64,000 nt of DNA from Hamadaea sp013361475 (GTDB taxonomy: Bacteria > Actinomycetota > Actinomycetes > Mycobacteriales > Micromonosporaceae), in assembly GCF_040654195.1 (NCBI RefSeq), contig NZ_JBFAHM010000025.1, positions 1 through 64,000 of the forward strand, given 5' to 3'. Position numbers and translations under genes: made by a program. Positions within the stretch are counted from its first letter, which is position 1. Each line of letters opens with the position of its first letter. This document shows, piece after piece, positions 33,967 to 43,567 of the stretch. Below the pieces are notes generated by a model. The model was not told where the DNA came from. It ran no database searches and saw only the letters and a list, made by a program, of their open reading frames with translations.

Positions 33967-35178
33967 ATGCCAGCCACGCTGCCCGACGGTGAGCCCGTCC
34001 CGACCTCCGGCGAGCTGCCCGCGACGGCGCTCGACGGCGTACGCGAGCGTGACTTCGGCGTCTACCTCCACGTCCCGTTCTGCGCTAGCCGCTGTGGTTA
34101 CTGCGACTTCAACACGTACACCCCGACCGAGAGCGGGCTGGCGCAGGGCGACTACGTCAGCGCGGCGCTGGCCGAGATCGAGCTGGCGCGACGCGTACTG
34201 CCGGAGGCGGGGCCGGTTCGGACGGTCTTCGTCGGCGGCGGCACTCCGACGCTGCTTCCTCCAGACGACCTGGCCCGGCTCCTCGACGCCGTCGACCGGA
34301 CCTGGGGCCTCGCGCCCGGAGCCGAAGTCACCACGGAGGCGAACCCCGAGTCCGTCGACCCGGCCTCATTGGCTCGGCTGCGGAAGGCCGGCTTCACCCG
34401 GATCTCCCTGGGCATGCAGTCGGCCGCCGCGCACGTGCTGCGGGTGCTGGATCGTCGCCACACGCCGGGCCGGGCCACCGCCGCGGCCACCGAGGCGCGC
34501 GAGGCGGGCTTCGAGCACGTCAACCTCGACCTCATCTACGGGACGCCCGGCGAGACCGCGGACGACTTCGAGGCTTCGCTGCAGGCCGCCGTCGCCGCCG
34601 GGGTCGACCACGTGAGCGCGTACTCCTTGATCGTGGAGGACGGGACGCGGCTGGCCGCACGGATCCGCCGGGGCGAGGTGCCGATGCCCAGTGACGACGT
34701 GGCCGCAGACCGCTACCTGGCCGCGGAGAACGCGTTGAGCGGAGCCGGCCTGGGCTGGTACGAGGTCTCGAACTGGGCGGCCTCGGCGGCGGCCCGCTGC
34801 GCGCACAACCTGCTCTACTGGACCGGCGGCGACTGGTGGGGGGTCGGGCCGGGCGCGCACTCACACGTCGGCGGAGTCCGGTGGTGGAACGTCAAACGCC
34901 CGGCGCACTACGCCAAGCTGCTCGCGGACGGTCAATCGCCCGGGGCCGGCCGGGAGCTGCTGAGCGACGCCGACAAGTACGTCGAGGACGTGATGCTGCG
35001 GCTTCGACTGCGCGACGGCTATCCGCTCGCCGAGCTGAGAGACGACGGTCCGGCGGCAGCCGAGCGCGCGCGGGCCGATGGTCTGCTCGACGATGTCGAA
35101 TATGCCGACGGCCGCGCGATGTTGACCCTGCGCGGCCGTCTCCTGGCGGATGCGGTCATCCGCGAGCTGCTTACTTGA
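33967..35178 (+). CDS. hemW: HemW, radical-SAM heme chaperone (coproporphyrinogen III oxidase-like)
   Basis: Radical-SAM protein of 403 residues that in other bacteria handles heme for transfer to apoproteins. The cluster motif CxxxCxxC is at Cys39, Cys43 and Cys46 (FCASRCGYC), followed by DFNTYT. HemW lacks the extra Cys and the substrate-binding N-terminus of true HemN. The HemN C-terminal domain is present (WWGVGPGAHSHVGG and DGYPLAELR). ATG 33967 is used; the frame is open upstream. Next to lepA and hrcA is the usual HemW place in actinobacteria. It overlaps the convergent DUF4870 gene by eight bases. Confidence 0.93.
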   Translation: MPATLPDGEPVPTSGELPATALDGVRERDFGVYLHVPFCASRCGYCDFNTYTPTESGLAQGDYVSAALAEIELARRVLPEAGPVRTVFVGGGTPTLLPPDDLARLLDAVDRTWGLAPGAEVTTEANPESVDPASLARLRKAGFTRISLGMQSAAAHVLRVLDRRHTPGRATAAATEAREAGFEHVNLDLIYGTPGETADDFEASLQAAVAAGVDHVSAYSLIVEDGTRLAARIRRGEVPMPSDDVAADRYLAAENALSGAGLGWYEVSNWAASAAARCAHNLLYWTGGDWWGVGPGAHSHVGGVRWWNVKRPAHYAKLLADGQSPGAGRELLSDADKYVEDVMLRLRLRDGYPLAELRDDGPAAAERARADGLLDDVEYADGRAMLTLRGRLLADAVIRELLT

Positions 35179-35641
35179 TCAGCTCGATGGTGGCCGGGTA
35201 CTTGTACAGCTGGCCCTCGTTCGCCTTGAGCCCGGCGATGATCGCGATCACAAACGGGAAGACCGGGACGAGGAACAGCACCAGCGGCAGGATCAGCCAG
35301 CCGAGGCACGTCGCGATGATGTACGACACGAAGCTGATGATGTTCCAGAGGATCTGGAAGTTCAGCGCCGCGACCGAGTGCGCGCGTACGGTCGGCGACT
35401 CGTTGCCCTTGACCAGGAACACGACCAGCGGCGCGATGAAGCCCGTGATGGCGCCACCGAAATGGGCGACGAGCGCCCACGTCTTTTCGTCGGAGTTCGC
35501 ATAGCCGACCGGCGCGACCTGACCGGCGACCGGCGGAGGCGGCGTGGAGCCCGTCACCGGGGGAGGCGGCGGCGCGTCGTATTGAGGGGCAGCCGGCGGC
35601 TCGGGGTCCGGCGTCCCCGGAGGGGTGGGGGTTTCACTCAT
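35171..35641 (-). CDS. DUF4870 membrane protein with proline-rich N-terminus
   Basis: Small membrane protein of 156 residues. The first 48 residues are Pro/Thr-rich and cytosolic or disordered. The rest is the DUF4870 pattern with three or four helices, including WALVAHFGGAITGFIAPLVV and HSVAALNFQILWNIISF. Function unknown. The start at 35641 is chosen because MSETPTPPG begins the disordered tail common to the family. It overlaps hemW tail to tail by eight bases. Confidence 0.85.
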   Translation of the reverse strand: MSETPTPPGTPDPEPPAAPQYDAPPPPPVTGSTPPPPVAGQVAPVGYANSDEKTWALVAHFGGAITGFIAPLVVFLVKGNESPTVRAHSVAALNFQILWNIISFVSYIIATCLGWLILPLVLFLVPVFPFVIAIIAGLKANEGQLYKYPATIELIK

Positions 35642-35833
35642 GCGCGACACGGTAAGCCCACAGATCAATATCCGCCAGAGCTCGCATTCGACTGGTTGGC
35701 GACACTAAGGCGGCCAAATGTCCAGTGAATCGTCGCCGGTAGACGGGCGGCCGGGCGATTTCGGCGGCTTCGTCACCCATGACGACCAAGGGGCGATACC
35801 GCAGCCCGCCGAGCGAGACGAACGCCCGGTAAA

Positions 35834-35860
35834 CTGGCACTCGCGGCGTACGAGTGCCAG
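35834..35860 (+). promoter_or_regulatory. CIRCE operator of the hrcA-dnaJ operon
   Basis: CTGGCACTC - nine bases - GAGTGCCAG is a perfect inverted repeat and matches the CIRCE consensus TTAGCACTC-N9-GAGTGCTAA except at the outermost bases. It lies 67 bases before the hrcA start, so HrcA should repress its own operon until heat stress. Confidence 0.92.
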
Positions 35861-35927
35861 AATCGAGCCGCGGCCCGACCCTCTCCAGGGCCGGGGGCCC
35901 GACCGCGAAGGGCAGGGAGGTGCGCCG

Positions 35928-36947
35928 GTGGGACTCGACGATCGCAAGCTCGACGTACTGCGCGCCATCATCGAGGACTACGTGTCGACCCAGGAACCGG
36001 TCGGCAGCAAGTCTTTGGTGGAACGGCACTCGCTAGGCGTCTCCCCGGCGACCGTCCGCAACGACATGGCCGTCCTCGAGGAGGAGGGCTACATCCGGCA
36101 GCCGCACACCAGCGCCGGTCGTGTCCCGACCGACGCCGGCTATCGCCTCTTCGTCGACCGGCTGTCGAAGATCAAGCCGCTCTCGCCGGCCGAGCGCCGG
36201 GCGATCGAGCGCTTTCTGCTGGGCGCGGTGGACCTCGACGACGTCGTGCACCGCACCGTACGCCTCCTGGCGCAGCTGACCCGGCAGGTCGCCGTGGTGC
36301 AGTATCCGTCGCTGTCCCGGTCCAAGGTCCGGCACCTGGAGCTGGTCCCGTTGTCGACCACCCGGATGATGTTGGTGATGATCACCGACACCGGCCGGGT
36401 CGAGCAGCGCCAAGTCGACATCCCGGGCACGCTGCCGGCCGAGGACGTGCTGGAGCTGCGCCGGATCATCAATGCCAAGCTCGGCGGTCAGCCGCTGACC
36501 CAGACACCGCCCCTGGTCCAGACGCTGGTCGAGGAGGTCTCCGACGACCTGCGCCCGGCCATGACCACGCTGGCCAGCATCCTGCTGGAGACCCTGGTCG
36601 AGCGGCACGAGGAGCGGATCGCGCTGGCCGGCACGGCCAACTTGACCCGCGCGAGCATGCTGGACTTCGCCGGTTCGATCCGGCCGGTGCTCGAGGCGCT
36701 GGAGGAGGAGGTCATCCTCCTCAAGCTGATCGGCGAGCAGTCCGGGTCGACCCGGGTCAGCATCGGTGACGAGAACGAATACGCCGATCTGCGCGCGACC
36801 TCCATCGTGAGCACCGGATACGGACCGGGCGGGCAGATCGTCGGCGGGATGGGCGTGCTCGGCCCGACCCGGATGGACTACCCCGGCACGATCGCCACCG
36901 TCCGGGCCGTGGCCCGGTATGTGGGCGACCTACTCGCACAGAACTGA
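35928..36947 (+). CDS. hrcA: Heat-inducible transcription repressor HrcA
   Basis: Repressor of heat-shock genes that binds CIRCE, 339 residues. The winged-helix N-terminus carries LDVLRAIIEDYVSTQEPVGS and SPATVRNDMAVLEEEGYI, and the effector domain ends with GPTRMDYPGTIATVRAV, all standard for HrcA. The start is GTG 35928, with GGGAGG seven bases upstream; the open frame before it runs through the CIRCE site. A perfect CIRCE upstream shows autoregulation. dnaJ starts ten bases after its stop. No groES/groEL is in the window. Confidence 0.95.
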   Translation: MGLDDRKLDVLRAIIEDYVSTQEPVGSKSLVERHSLGVSPATVRNDMAVLEEEGYIRQPHTSAGRVPTDAGYRLFVDRLSKIKPLSPAERRAIERFLLGAVDLDDVVHRTVRLLAQLTRQVAVVQYPSLSRSKVRHLELVPLSTTRMMLVMITDTGRVEQRQVDIPGTLPAEDVLELRRIINAKLGGQPLTQTPPLVQTLVEEVSDDLRPAMTTLASILLETLVERHEERIALAGTANLTRASMLDFAGSIRPVLEALEEEVILLKLIGEQSGSTRVSIGDENEYADLRATSIVSTGYGPGGQIVGGMGVLGPTRMDYPGTIATVRAVARYVGDLLAQN

Positions 36948-36957
36948 AGAGGATCAC

Positions 36958-38091
36958 GTGGCCAAGGACTACTACGGCATCCTGGGTGTGCACAAGGACG
37001 CCACCGCGGACGACATCAAGCGGGCTTATCGCAAGCTGGCGCGGCAATACCACCCTGATGTCAACCCGGACCCCGAGGCGCAGGACCGCTTCAAGGAGAT
37101 CAACGCCGCGTACGAGGTCCTGTCCGACGACCACAAGCGACAGATCGTCGACCTCGGCGGCGACCCGCTCGCGCCCGGTGGCGGCGGCATGGGCGGCGGT
37201 CCCGGCGCCGGCGGCCCGTTCGTCGGGTTCCAGGACATCATGGACGCGTTCTTCGGCGGCGCGAGCGCGCGTGGGCCGCGGCCACGCGTACGGCCGGGGG
37301 CGGACGCCATCATCCGGCTCGACCTCGAACTGCAGGAGACCGCCTTCGGCGTCGAGGCTCCGCTGACCGTCGACACCGCGGTGCTCTGCTCGACCTGTTC
37401 GGGCGCCGGCACGGCGGCCGGCACCCATCCCGTGACGTGCGACATCTGTCACGGCAAGGGCGAGGTCCAGTCGGTTCAGCGCACCTTCCTCGGCCAGGTC
37501 GTCTCGACCCGCCCGTGCGCGGCCTGCCAGGGCTTCGGCACGACCATCCCGCACCCGTGCGCCACCTGCGGCGGCGAGGGCCGGGTGCGTACGCGGCGGA
37601 CGCTGACCGTGAAGATCCCGGCCGGGGTCGAGGACGGCATGCGCATCCGGCTGGCCCAGCAGGGCGAGGTCGGCCCCGGCGGCGGCCAGCCCGGCGACCT
37701 CTACGTCGAGATCCACGAGCGCCCGCACGACGTCTTCGCCCGCAAGGGCAACGACCTGCACTGCAAGGTGACGGTGCCGATGACGGCGGCGGCCTTGGGG
37801 ACCCGGCTCACCATAAAGACGCTGGACACCGAGGAGCAGGTCGACGTCAAGGCCGGCACCCAGGCCGGGGCCACGGTCCGGATCAAGGGCCGGGGCGTGC
37901 CGCACCTGCGGGGCAGCGCTCGCGGTGACCTGTTCGTGCACTTGGACGTGCGTACTCCGACGAAGATCACGCCCGAGCAGGAGCGCATGCTCCGGGAGTT
38001 CGCCAAGTCCCGCGGCGAGGAGATGGCGGAGCTGGCGAAGCAGACCGGCGGGTTCTTCAGCTCGCTGCGCAACGCGTTCAACGGTCACTGA
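36958..38091 (+). CDS. dnaJ: Chaperone DnaJ (type I Hsp40)
   Basis: Co-chaperone of DnaK, 377 residues. The J domain holds HPD at residues 32-34 (RQYHPDVNP). A Gly-rich linker follows, then the zinc-binding region with four CxxCxGxG motifs (CSTCSGAG, CDICHGKG, CAACQGFG, CATCGGEG), then the C-terminal substrate-binding domain. GTG 36958 is used, as it precedes the family start AKDYYGILGV and lies after GAAGAGGA. In actinobacteria this is the second DnaJ, linked to hrcA; the one with dnaK-grpE is elsewhere. Confidence 0.96.
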   Translation: MAKDYYGILGVHKDATADDIKRAYRKLARQYHPDVNPDPEAQDRFKEINAAYEVLSDDHKRQIVDLGGDPLAPGGGGMGGGPGAGGPFVGFQDIMDAFFGGASARGPRPRVRPGADAIIRLDLELQETAFGVEAPLTVDTAVLCSTCSGAGTAAGTHPVTCDICHGKGEVQSVQRTFLGQVVSTRPCAACQGFGTTIPHPCATCGGEGRVRTRRTLTVKIPAGVEDGMRIRLAQQGEVGPGGGQPGDLYVEIHERPHDVFARKGNDLHCKVTVPMTAAALGTRLTIKTLDTEEQVDVKAGTQAGATVRIKGRGVPHLRGSARGDLFVHLDVRTPTKITPEQERMLREFAKSRGEEMAELAKQTGGFFSSLRNAFNGH

Positions 38092-38096
38092 CCGCC

Positions 38097-38867
38097 GTGA
38101 GCAGGCCGCTGTTCCTGGTCGACGCGCTGCCCGCGATCGGGCAGTTCGTCCTGGAAGGTGCGGAAGGACGGCACGCCGCCGATGTGCAGCGGCTCCGGCC
38201 GGGGGAGGAGTTGCTGCTCGGCGACGGGCTGGGCGGCCTCGCCCCGGCTACGGTGGTCTCGGCCGCCAAGGGCTCCCTGCTGCTCGACGTGGGTCAGGCC
38301 GCGCTCACCGATGCGCCACAACCGCGTCTGATCGTCGCGCAGGGCCTGGCCAAGGGCGATCGGGGCGAACTGGCCGTGCAGGCGATGACCGAGGTCGGCG
38401 TGGACGAGATCCTGCCCTGGGCGGCCGCACGCAGCGTCACCCAGTGGCGCGGCGATCGTGGCGCCAAGTCCCGCGACAAGTGGGCGGCCACCGCCCGCGA
38501 AGCGGCCAAACAGGCCCGCCGCGCGTGGGTCCCGGCCGTGGGCGGCGCACCCGACGTTTCCACCAAGCAACTCGCCGCGCGGATCAGCAGACTGCACTCC
38601 TGGCGGCTCACGCAAGCGTTCCCCGGCTCCGGGTCCGCGTTCGTCCTGCACGAGGAGGCAGGTGTACGCCTGGCGGCCGTCGACCTGCCGGACAATGGTG
38701 ACCTGATCCTGGTCGTCGGGCCGGAAGGCGGCGTGGCCCCGGACGAATTGGCCACGTTCACGGAGGCCGGTGCGGTGCCGGTGCGGTTGGGCGACAACGT
38801 GCTGCGTACGTCGACGGCCGGGGTGGCGGCGATCAGCCTGCTGAACACCCGGCTCGGCCGGTGGTGA
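38097..38867 (+). CDS. rsmE: 16S rRNA (uracil-1498-N3) methyltransferase RsmE
   Basis: SPOUT methyltransferase of 256 residues that methylates U1498 in the decoding region. The N-terminal PUA-like part begins PLFLVDALPAIGQF. The knot is seen in LILVVGPEGGVAPDELATF and RLGDNVLRTSTAGVAAISLL, the SAM-binding signature of RsmE. The GTG at 38097 lies five bases after the dnaJ stop, so it is probably in the hrcA-dnaJ transcript. This hrcA-dnaJ-rsmE order is common in actinobacteria. Confidence 0.94.
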   Translation: MSRPLFLVDALPAIGQFVLEGAEGRHAADVQRLRPGEELLLGDGLGGLAPATVVSAAKGSLLLDVGQAALTDAPQPRLIVAQGLAKGDRGELAVQAMTEVGVDEILPWAAARSVTQWRGDRGAKSRDKWAATAREAAKQARRAWVPAVGGAPDVSTKQLAARISRLHSWRLTQAFPGSGSAFVLHEEAGVRLAAVDLPDNGDLILVVGPEGGVAPDELATFTEAGAVPVRLGDNVLRTSTAGVAAISLLNTRLGRW

Positions 38868-38876
38868 GACTGCAAC

Positions 38877-38890
38877 TGCAAACGGTTGCA
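38877..38890 (+). promoter_or_regulatory. LacI-family (cre-like) operator upstream of the pectinase gene
   Basis: TGCAAACGGTTGCA fits TGNAANCGNTTNCA, the general LacI/GalR-family operator, at every fixed position. It lies 124 bases before the pectinase ATG. A TTGACA box is 30 bases further down at 38921, though no good -10 box follows it. The repressor gene is not in the window. Confidence 0.6.
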
Positions 38891-39014
38891 AACCTCGACG
38901 ACCTAGTCGGATAAGTCGGCTTGACAGGCCACTTCGGCGGCGATCAAGCTATTCGATACATCTGCATGTGCAGAATTATTGGTGGGTCCGGTCGGCTTTC
39001 GTAACGTGCTCGGC

Positions 39015-41267
39015 ATGCGTACGACACGTCTGGTGCTCGCCGTCTCGCTCGTCGCCCTCGGGCTGACCGCCGGGCCGGCCCCCGCCACCGCCCAGGGTCC
39101 CCAGGCCGGCCCCGGCCGTGACGCCTTGCCCGCCGACGACGGATGGGCGTCGGCGACGACGGGGACGACCGGTGGGGGAGCGGCCGACGCCGCGCACACC
39201 TTCGTCGTACGCGACCGAGCCGGGCTGATCGCCGCGCTCGGCGACGGCACCGACACCGCGCCCCGGATGGTCTACGTGGCAGGCAAGGTCGACGGCGACG
39301 CCGCCCCGGACAACTGCGCGAAGTACGCCGACCCCGGCTACACACGGGAGGCGTACCTCGCGGCGTACGACCCGGCGGTGTGGGGCCGGACGACGAAGCC
39401 GAGTGGCCCGCTCGAGACCGCTCGCGCGGCCTCCCAGGCGAGGCAGTCCGCCGACACGAAGATCCGGGTCTACGGCAACACCACGATCTACGGCCTCGGT
39501 GGCGGCGCTCGCCTGTCCGGGATGAACCTGATGCTCAGCGCGGCCGACAACGTGGTGATCCGCAACCTCGACATCGAGGCCCCCGTCGACTGCTTCCCGA
39601 GCTGGGACCCGACCGACGGCGCCGAGGGCAACTGGAACTCCGAGTACGACGCGATCACGCTGACCTACGCGTCGACGCACGTCTGGATCGACCACAACAC
39701 CTTCAGCGACGGCCGCTATCCCGACTCCACCCAGCCGCTCTACTTCGGACGGCCCTATCAATGGCACGACGGCCTCGTCGACCTGATCCGGGGCAGCGAC
39801 TTCGTGACGATGTCGTGGAACGTCTTCGCCGACCACGACAAGACCCACCTCATCGGCAACACCGACAAGACCACCAACGGCGACGAGGGCAAGCTGCACG
39901 TCACCATTCACCACAACATCTATCGCAACTCCGGCCAGCGGGTGCCACGCGTACGCTTCGGCCAGGTCGACGTCTACGACAACCTGTATCAGGTCACCGA
40001 TCCCGACGCGTACTCCTACAGCTGGGGCGTCGGCGTCAACTCGGCCATCGTCGCCCAGCACAACGCCTTCGAACTGGCCGACGGCGTCGACCCCGCGAAG
40101 ATCATCAAGTACTGGAAGGGCACCGCGATAACGGCGTCGGACAACCTCGTGAACGGCGCTGTCGTGGATCTGCTTTCGGCGTACAACTCGGCGAATGTAG
40201 AGCAGCTCGGCGCCGACGCCGGCTGGACCCCGACCCTGCGCGCCACCGTGCACGCGCCCGCCCAGCTGGCGCGAGTGTTGCGCGACCTGGCGGGGGCGGG
40301 TCGCGCGGGCCGTGAGGAGACCATCACGGTCGACCCGGCCGGCGAGTTCCCGACCGTGCAGTCCGCGGTGGACGCCGCACCCACCGGCAGCCCTGCTCGC
40401 GTCACCATCCGGGTCCGTCCCGGCGTGTATCGCGGCACCGTCACGGTGCCCACGGACAAGCCGAACCTCGCGATCGTCGGCACGACCGGCCGGGCCGCCG
40501 ACGTGGTGATCGTCGAGAACCACTGCAACGGCTGCCTCAAGCCGGACGGCACGACCTACGGCACCACCGGAAGCGCGACGGTCACCTTGAAGGGCAGCGA
40601 CTTCATCGCGCGGGACGTCACGTTCGCCAACGACTTCGACGAGGCCGGGCATCCGGAGATCAGCGGCAAGCAGGCGGTCGCGGTGAAGACGACCGGCGAC
40701 CGGATCCTGTTCGACAACGTGCGGTTCCTCGGCAACCAGGACACGCTCTACGTCGACACCGCCGTCGTCACCGCGACCGCCCGGGTCTACGTTCGCAACT
40801 CCTACGTGGAGGGCGACGTCGACTTCATCTTCGGCCGCGCCACCGCCGTCTTCGACCACGTACGCATCCATGGCCTCGACCGCGGGCTGAACCCGGCCGG
40901 CTACTTCACCGCGGCGAGCACACAGCTCTTCAACCCGCACGGCTTCCTGATCATCCACTCGACGCTGACCAGCGACGCCCCGGCGCAGAGCTACTACCTC
41001 GGCCGCCCCTGGCACCCGAGCAACGACCCGAACGCCCAGGCCCAGGTCGTCATCCGCGACAGCAGCCTGCCCGCCGCGATCAAGAGCGCACCGTGGACCG
41101 ACATGTCCGGATTCTCCTGGCGCGACGCCCGGTTCGGCGAATACGCCAACACCGGACCCGGCGCGCTGCCGCCCGGGTCCCCGGACGCCGACCGGCCGCA
41201 GGTGACCGACCCGGCGTCGTTCACCATCCCCGCCTACCTGGCCGACTGGACCCCCTCCCCCTGCTGA
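39015..41267 (+). CDS. Secreted pectate lyase (PL1) - pectinesterase (CE8) fusion
   Basis: Bifunctional pectin-degrading enzyme of 750 residues. A Sec signal peptide covers about residues 1-28 (MRTTRLVLAVSLVALGLTA). Residues about 55-400 form a parallel beta-helix pectate lyase, with WIDHNTFSD, the Ca-binding Asp/Glu region and the arginine-bearing VPRVRFGQV strand. Residues about 430-740 form a pectinesterase: GEFPTVQSAVDAAP, GNQDTLYVDT (oxyanion Gln and catalytic Asp) and VEGDVDFIFG (second Asp). The order lyase then esterase on one chain makes sense, because the esterase removes methyl groups that block the lyase. ATG 39015 gives the signal peptide; the ribosome-binding site is weak. A LacI-type operator lies upstream. 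Confidence 0.9.
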   Translation: MRTTRLVLAVSLVALGLTAGPAPATAQGPQAGPGRDALPADDGWASATTGTTGGGAADAAHTFVVRDRAGLIAALGDGTDTAPRMVYVAGKVDGDAAPDNCAKYADPGYTREAYLAAYDPAVWGRTTKPSGPLETARAASQARQSADTKIRVYGNTTIYGLGGGARLSGMNLMLSAADNVVIRNLDIEAPVDCFPSWDPTDGAEGNWNSEYDAITLTYASTHVWIDHNTFSDGRYPDSTQPLYFGRPYQWHDGLVDLIRGSDFVTMSWNVFADHDKTHLIGNTDKTTNGDEGKLHVTIHHNIYRNSGQRVPRVRFGQVDVYDNLYQVTDPDAYSYSWGVGVNSAIVAQHNAFELADGVDPAKIIKYWKGTAITASDNLVNGAVVDLLSAYNSANVEQLGADAGWTPTLRATVHAPAQLARVLRDLAGAGRAGREETITVDPAGEFPTVQSAVDAAPTGSPARVTIRVRPGVYRGTVTVPTDKPNLAIVGTTGRAADVVIVENHCNGCLKPDGTTYGTTGSATVTLKGSDFIARDVTFANDFDEAGHPEISGKQAVAVKTTGDRILFDNVRFLGNQDTLYVDTAVVTATARVYVRNSYVEGDVDFIFGRATAVFDHVRIHGLDRGLNPAGYFTAASTQLFNPHGFLIIHSTLTSDAPAQSYYLGRPWHPSNDPNAQAQVVIRDSSLPAAIKSAPWTDMSGFSWRDARFGEYANTGPGALPPGSPDADRPQVTDPASFTIPAYLADWTPSPC

Positions 41268-41397
41268 CCCACCCCGACTCCCTCCCTTCCCGCGCGATCA
41301 TGAACTAACGGGCGTGATCGACCGGCCTGTCGTGTCCGTAGCTGCCTGATCGATTCCCTGAGCAGGTGATCGACTCGTGGGTCGTATATTGCTGAAC

Positions 41398-41739
41398 GTG
41401 ACCGATTGCCTGTTCTGCCGGATCGTGGCGGGCGAGATCCCCGCGACCGTGGTGTACGAGACCGACGCCGTGCTCGCCTTCCGCGACATCCGGCCGAAGG
41501 CCCCCGTCCACGTCCTGGTGATCACGAAGCAGCACTTCGACGACGTCCTGGCGCTGGCGTCCGATCCCGCCGCCGCGAGCGCGCTGCTCGCCGCGGTCGC
41601 GGAGGTGGCGCGGGCGGAGGGTGTCGTCGAGCCCGGTTTCCGGACGATCTTCAACACCGGGCCGGACAGCGGCATGGAGGTGCCGCACGTGCACGCCCAC
41701 GTGCTGGCCGGGCGTCCGCTGGGTGCGCTCGCGGGCTGA
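41398..41739 (+). CDS. HIT family (histidine triad) nucleotide hydrolase
   Basis: HINT-like purine nucleoside phosphoramidase, 113 residues. The start VTDCLFCRIVAGEIPA and the triad VPHVHAHVLAG (HxHxHxx) are typical of the bacterial HINT1 group. GTG 41398 matches the family start; GTG 41377 would add seven residues. The sequence TATATT sits eight bases before GTG 41398, so the mRNA could be leaderless, but no clear -35 box is seen. It follows the pectinase gene and precedes phoH, a normal actinobacterial neighbourhood for HIT proteins. Confidence 0.88.
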   Translation: MTDCLFCRIVAGEIPATVVYETDAVLAFRDIRPKAPVHVLVITKQHFDDVLALASDPAAASALLAAVAEVARAEGVVEPGFRTIFNTGPDSGMEVPHVHAHVLAGRPLGALAG

Positions 41740-41930
41740 TCCACCCCGCTCGAACGGGCGTACGGGGAATGTGGCGGCGGCCGGCGACGTTTTCCTCCAG
41801 ATCAGGGCGGGAATTCCGGTGGCGACGCCCGGTACCATGGAGTCCACCGGACGCCGGAGTGCCCGGGAAGTGCGCCGGGAGCCGGCAGGGAGCAGGGAGA
41901 GCAGGTGCGAGAAGGCCGTAGCGCCAGCCC

Positions 41931-42977
<1,047 letters not shown>

Positions 42978-43048
42978 ACCTGCCCCGGTGGTCCGGCGAA
43001 AGCCGGGCCGCCGGGAACGAGGTCGGCCCGATGAAGGAAAATGACGCC

Positions 43049-43567
43049 ATGTCCATCGAGATCGCCAACGAGTCCGGCTTCGAGGTCGACGCCGACGAGA
43101 TCGTCGCCGTCGCCCGGCACGCCCTCGACGAGATGGGCGTGAACCCGCTCGCCGAGCTGTCCGTGCTGCTGGTCGACGTCGACTACATGACCGAGCTGAA
43201 CCACCGCTGGATGGGCGGCGACGGCCCGACCGACGTCCTGGCGTTCCCGATGGACGAGGAGACGATCGACCACGGTCCGGCCGAGGGACGGGCCGAGCCC
43301 GCGCTGCTCGGCGACATCGTGCTCTGCCCCGAGGTGGCCAGCCGTCAGGCGGCCCAGTTCGGCTCCGACGACCCGCGGATGCGCCAGCCCGACGCGCCCG
43401 CCCCGACGCCGTCGCCCGACTACACCATGGCCAACGAGCTGCAGATGTTGACCGTCCACGGCGTACTGCACCTGCTCGGCTTCGACCACGCCGAGCCTGA
43501 GGAGGAGCGCGAGATGTTCGGCCTGCAGGCCAAGCTGCTCAACAGTTGGCGGGGGCGCGGCCGCTGA
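43049..43567 (+). CDS. ybeY: YbeY, endoribonuclease for rRNA maturation
   Basis: Zn-dependent RNase of 172 residues involved in 16S rRNA 3'-end processing and 70S quality control. The metal motif HGVLHLLGFDH (H-x3-H-x5-H) is intact at about residues 137-147. ATG 43049 follows AAGGA about ten bases upstream; the in-frame ATG 43031 (six residues more) is also possible. The stop overlaps the next start (TGATG). An insertion of about 15 residues rich in Pro/Asp precedes the motif. Confidence 0.93.
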   Translation: MSIEIANESGFEVDADEIVAVARHALDEMGVNPLAELSVLLVDVDYMTELNHRWMGGDGPTDVLAFPMDEETIDHGPAEGRAEPALLGDIVLCPEVASRQAAQFGSDDPRMRQPDAPAPTPSPDYTMANELQMLTVHGVLHLLGFDHAEPEEEREMFGLQAKLLNSWRGRGR

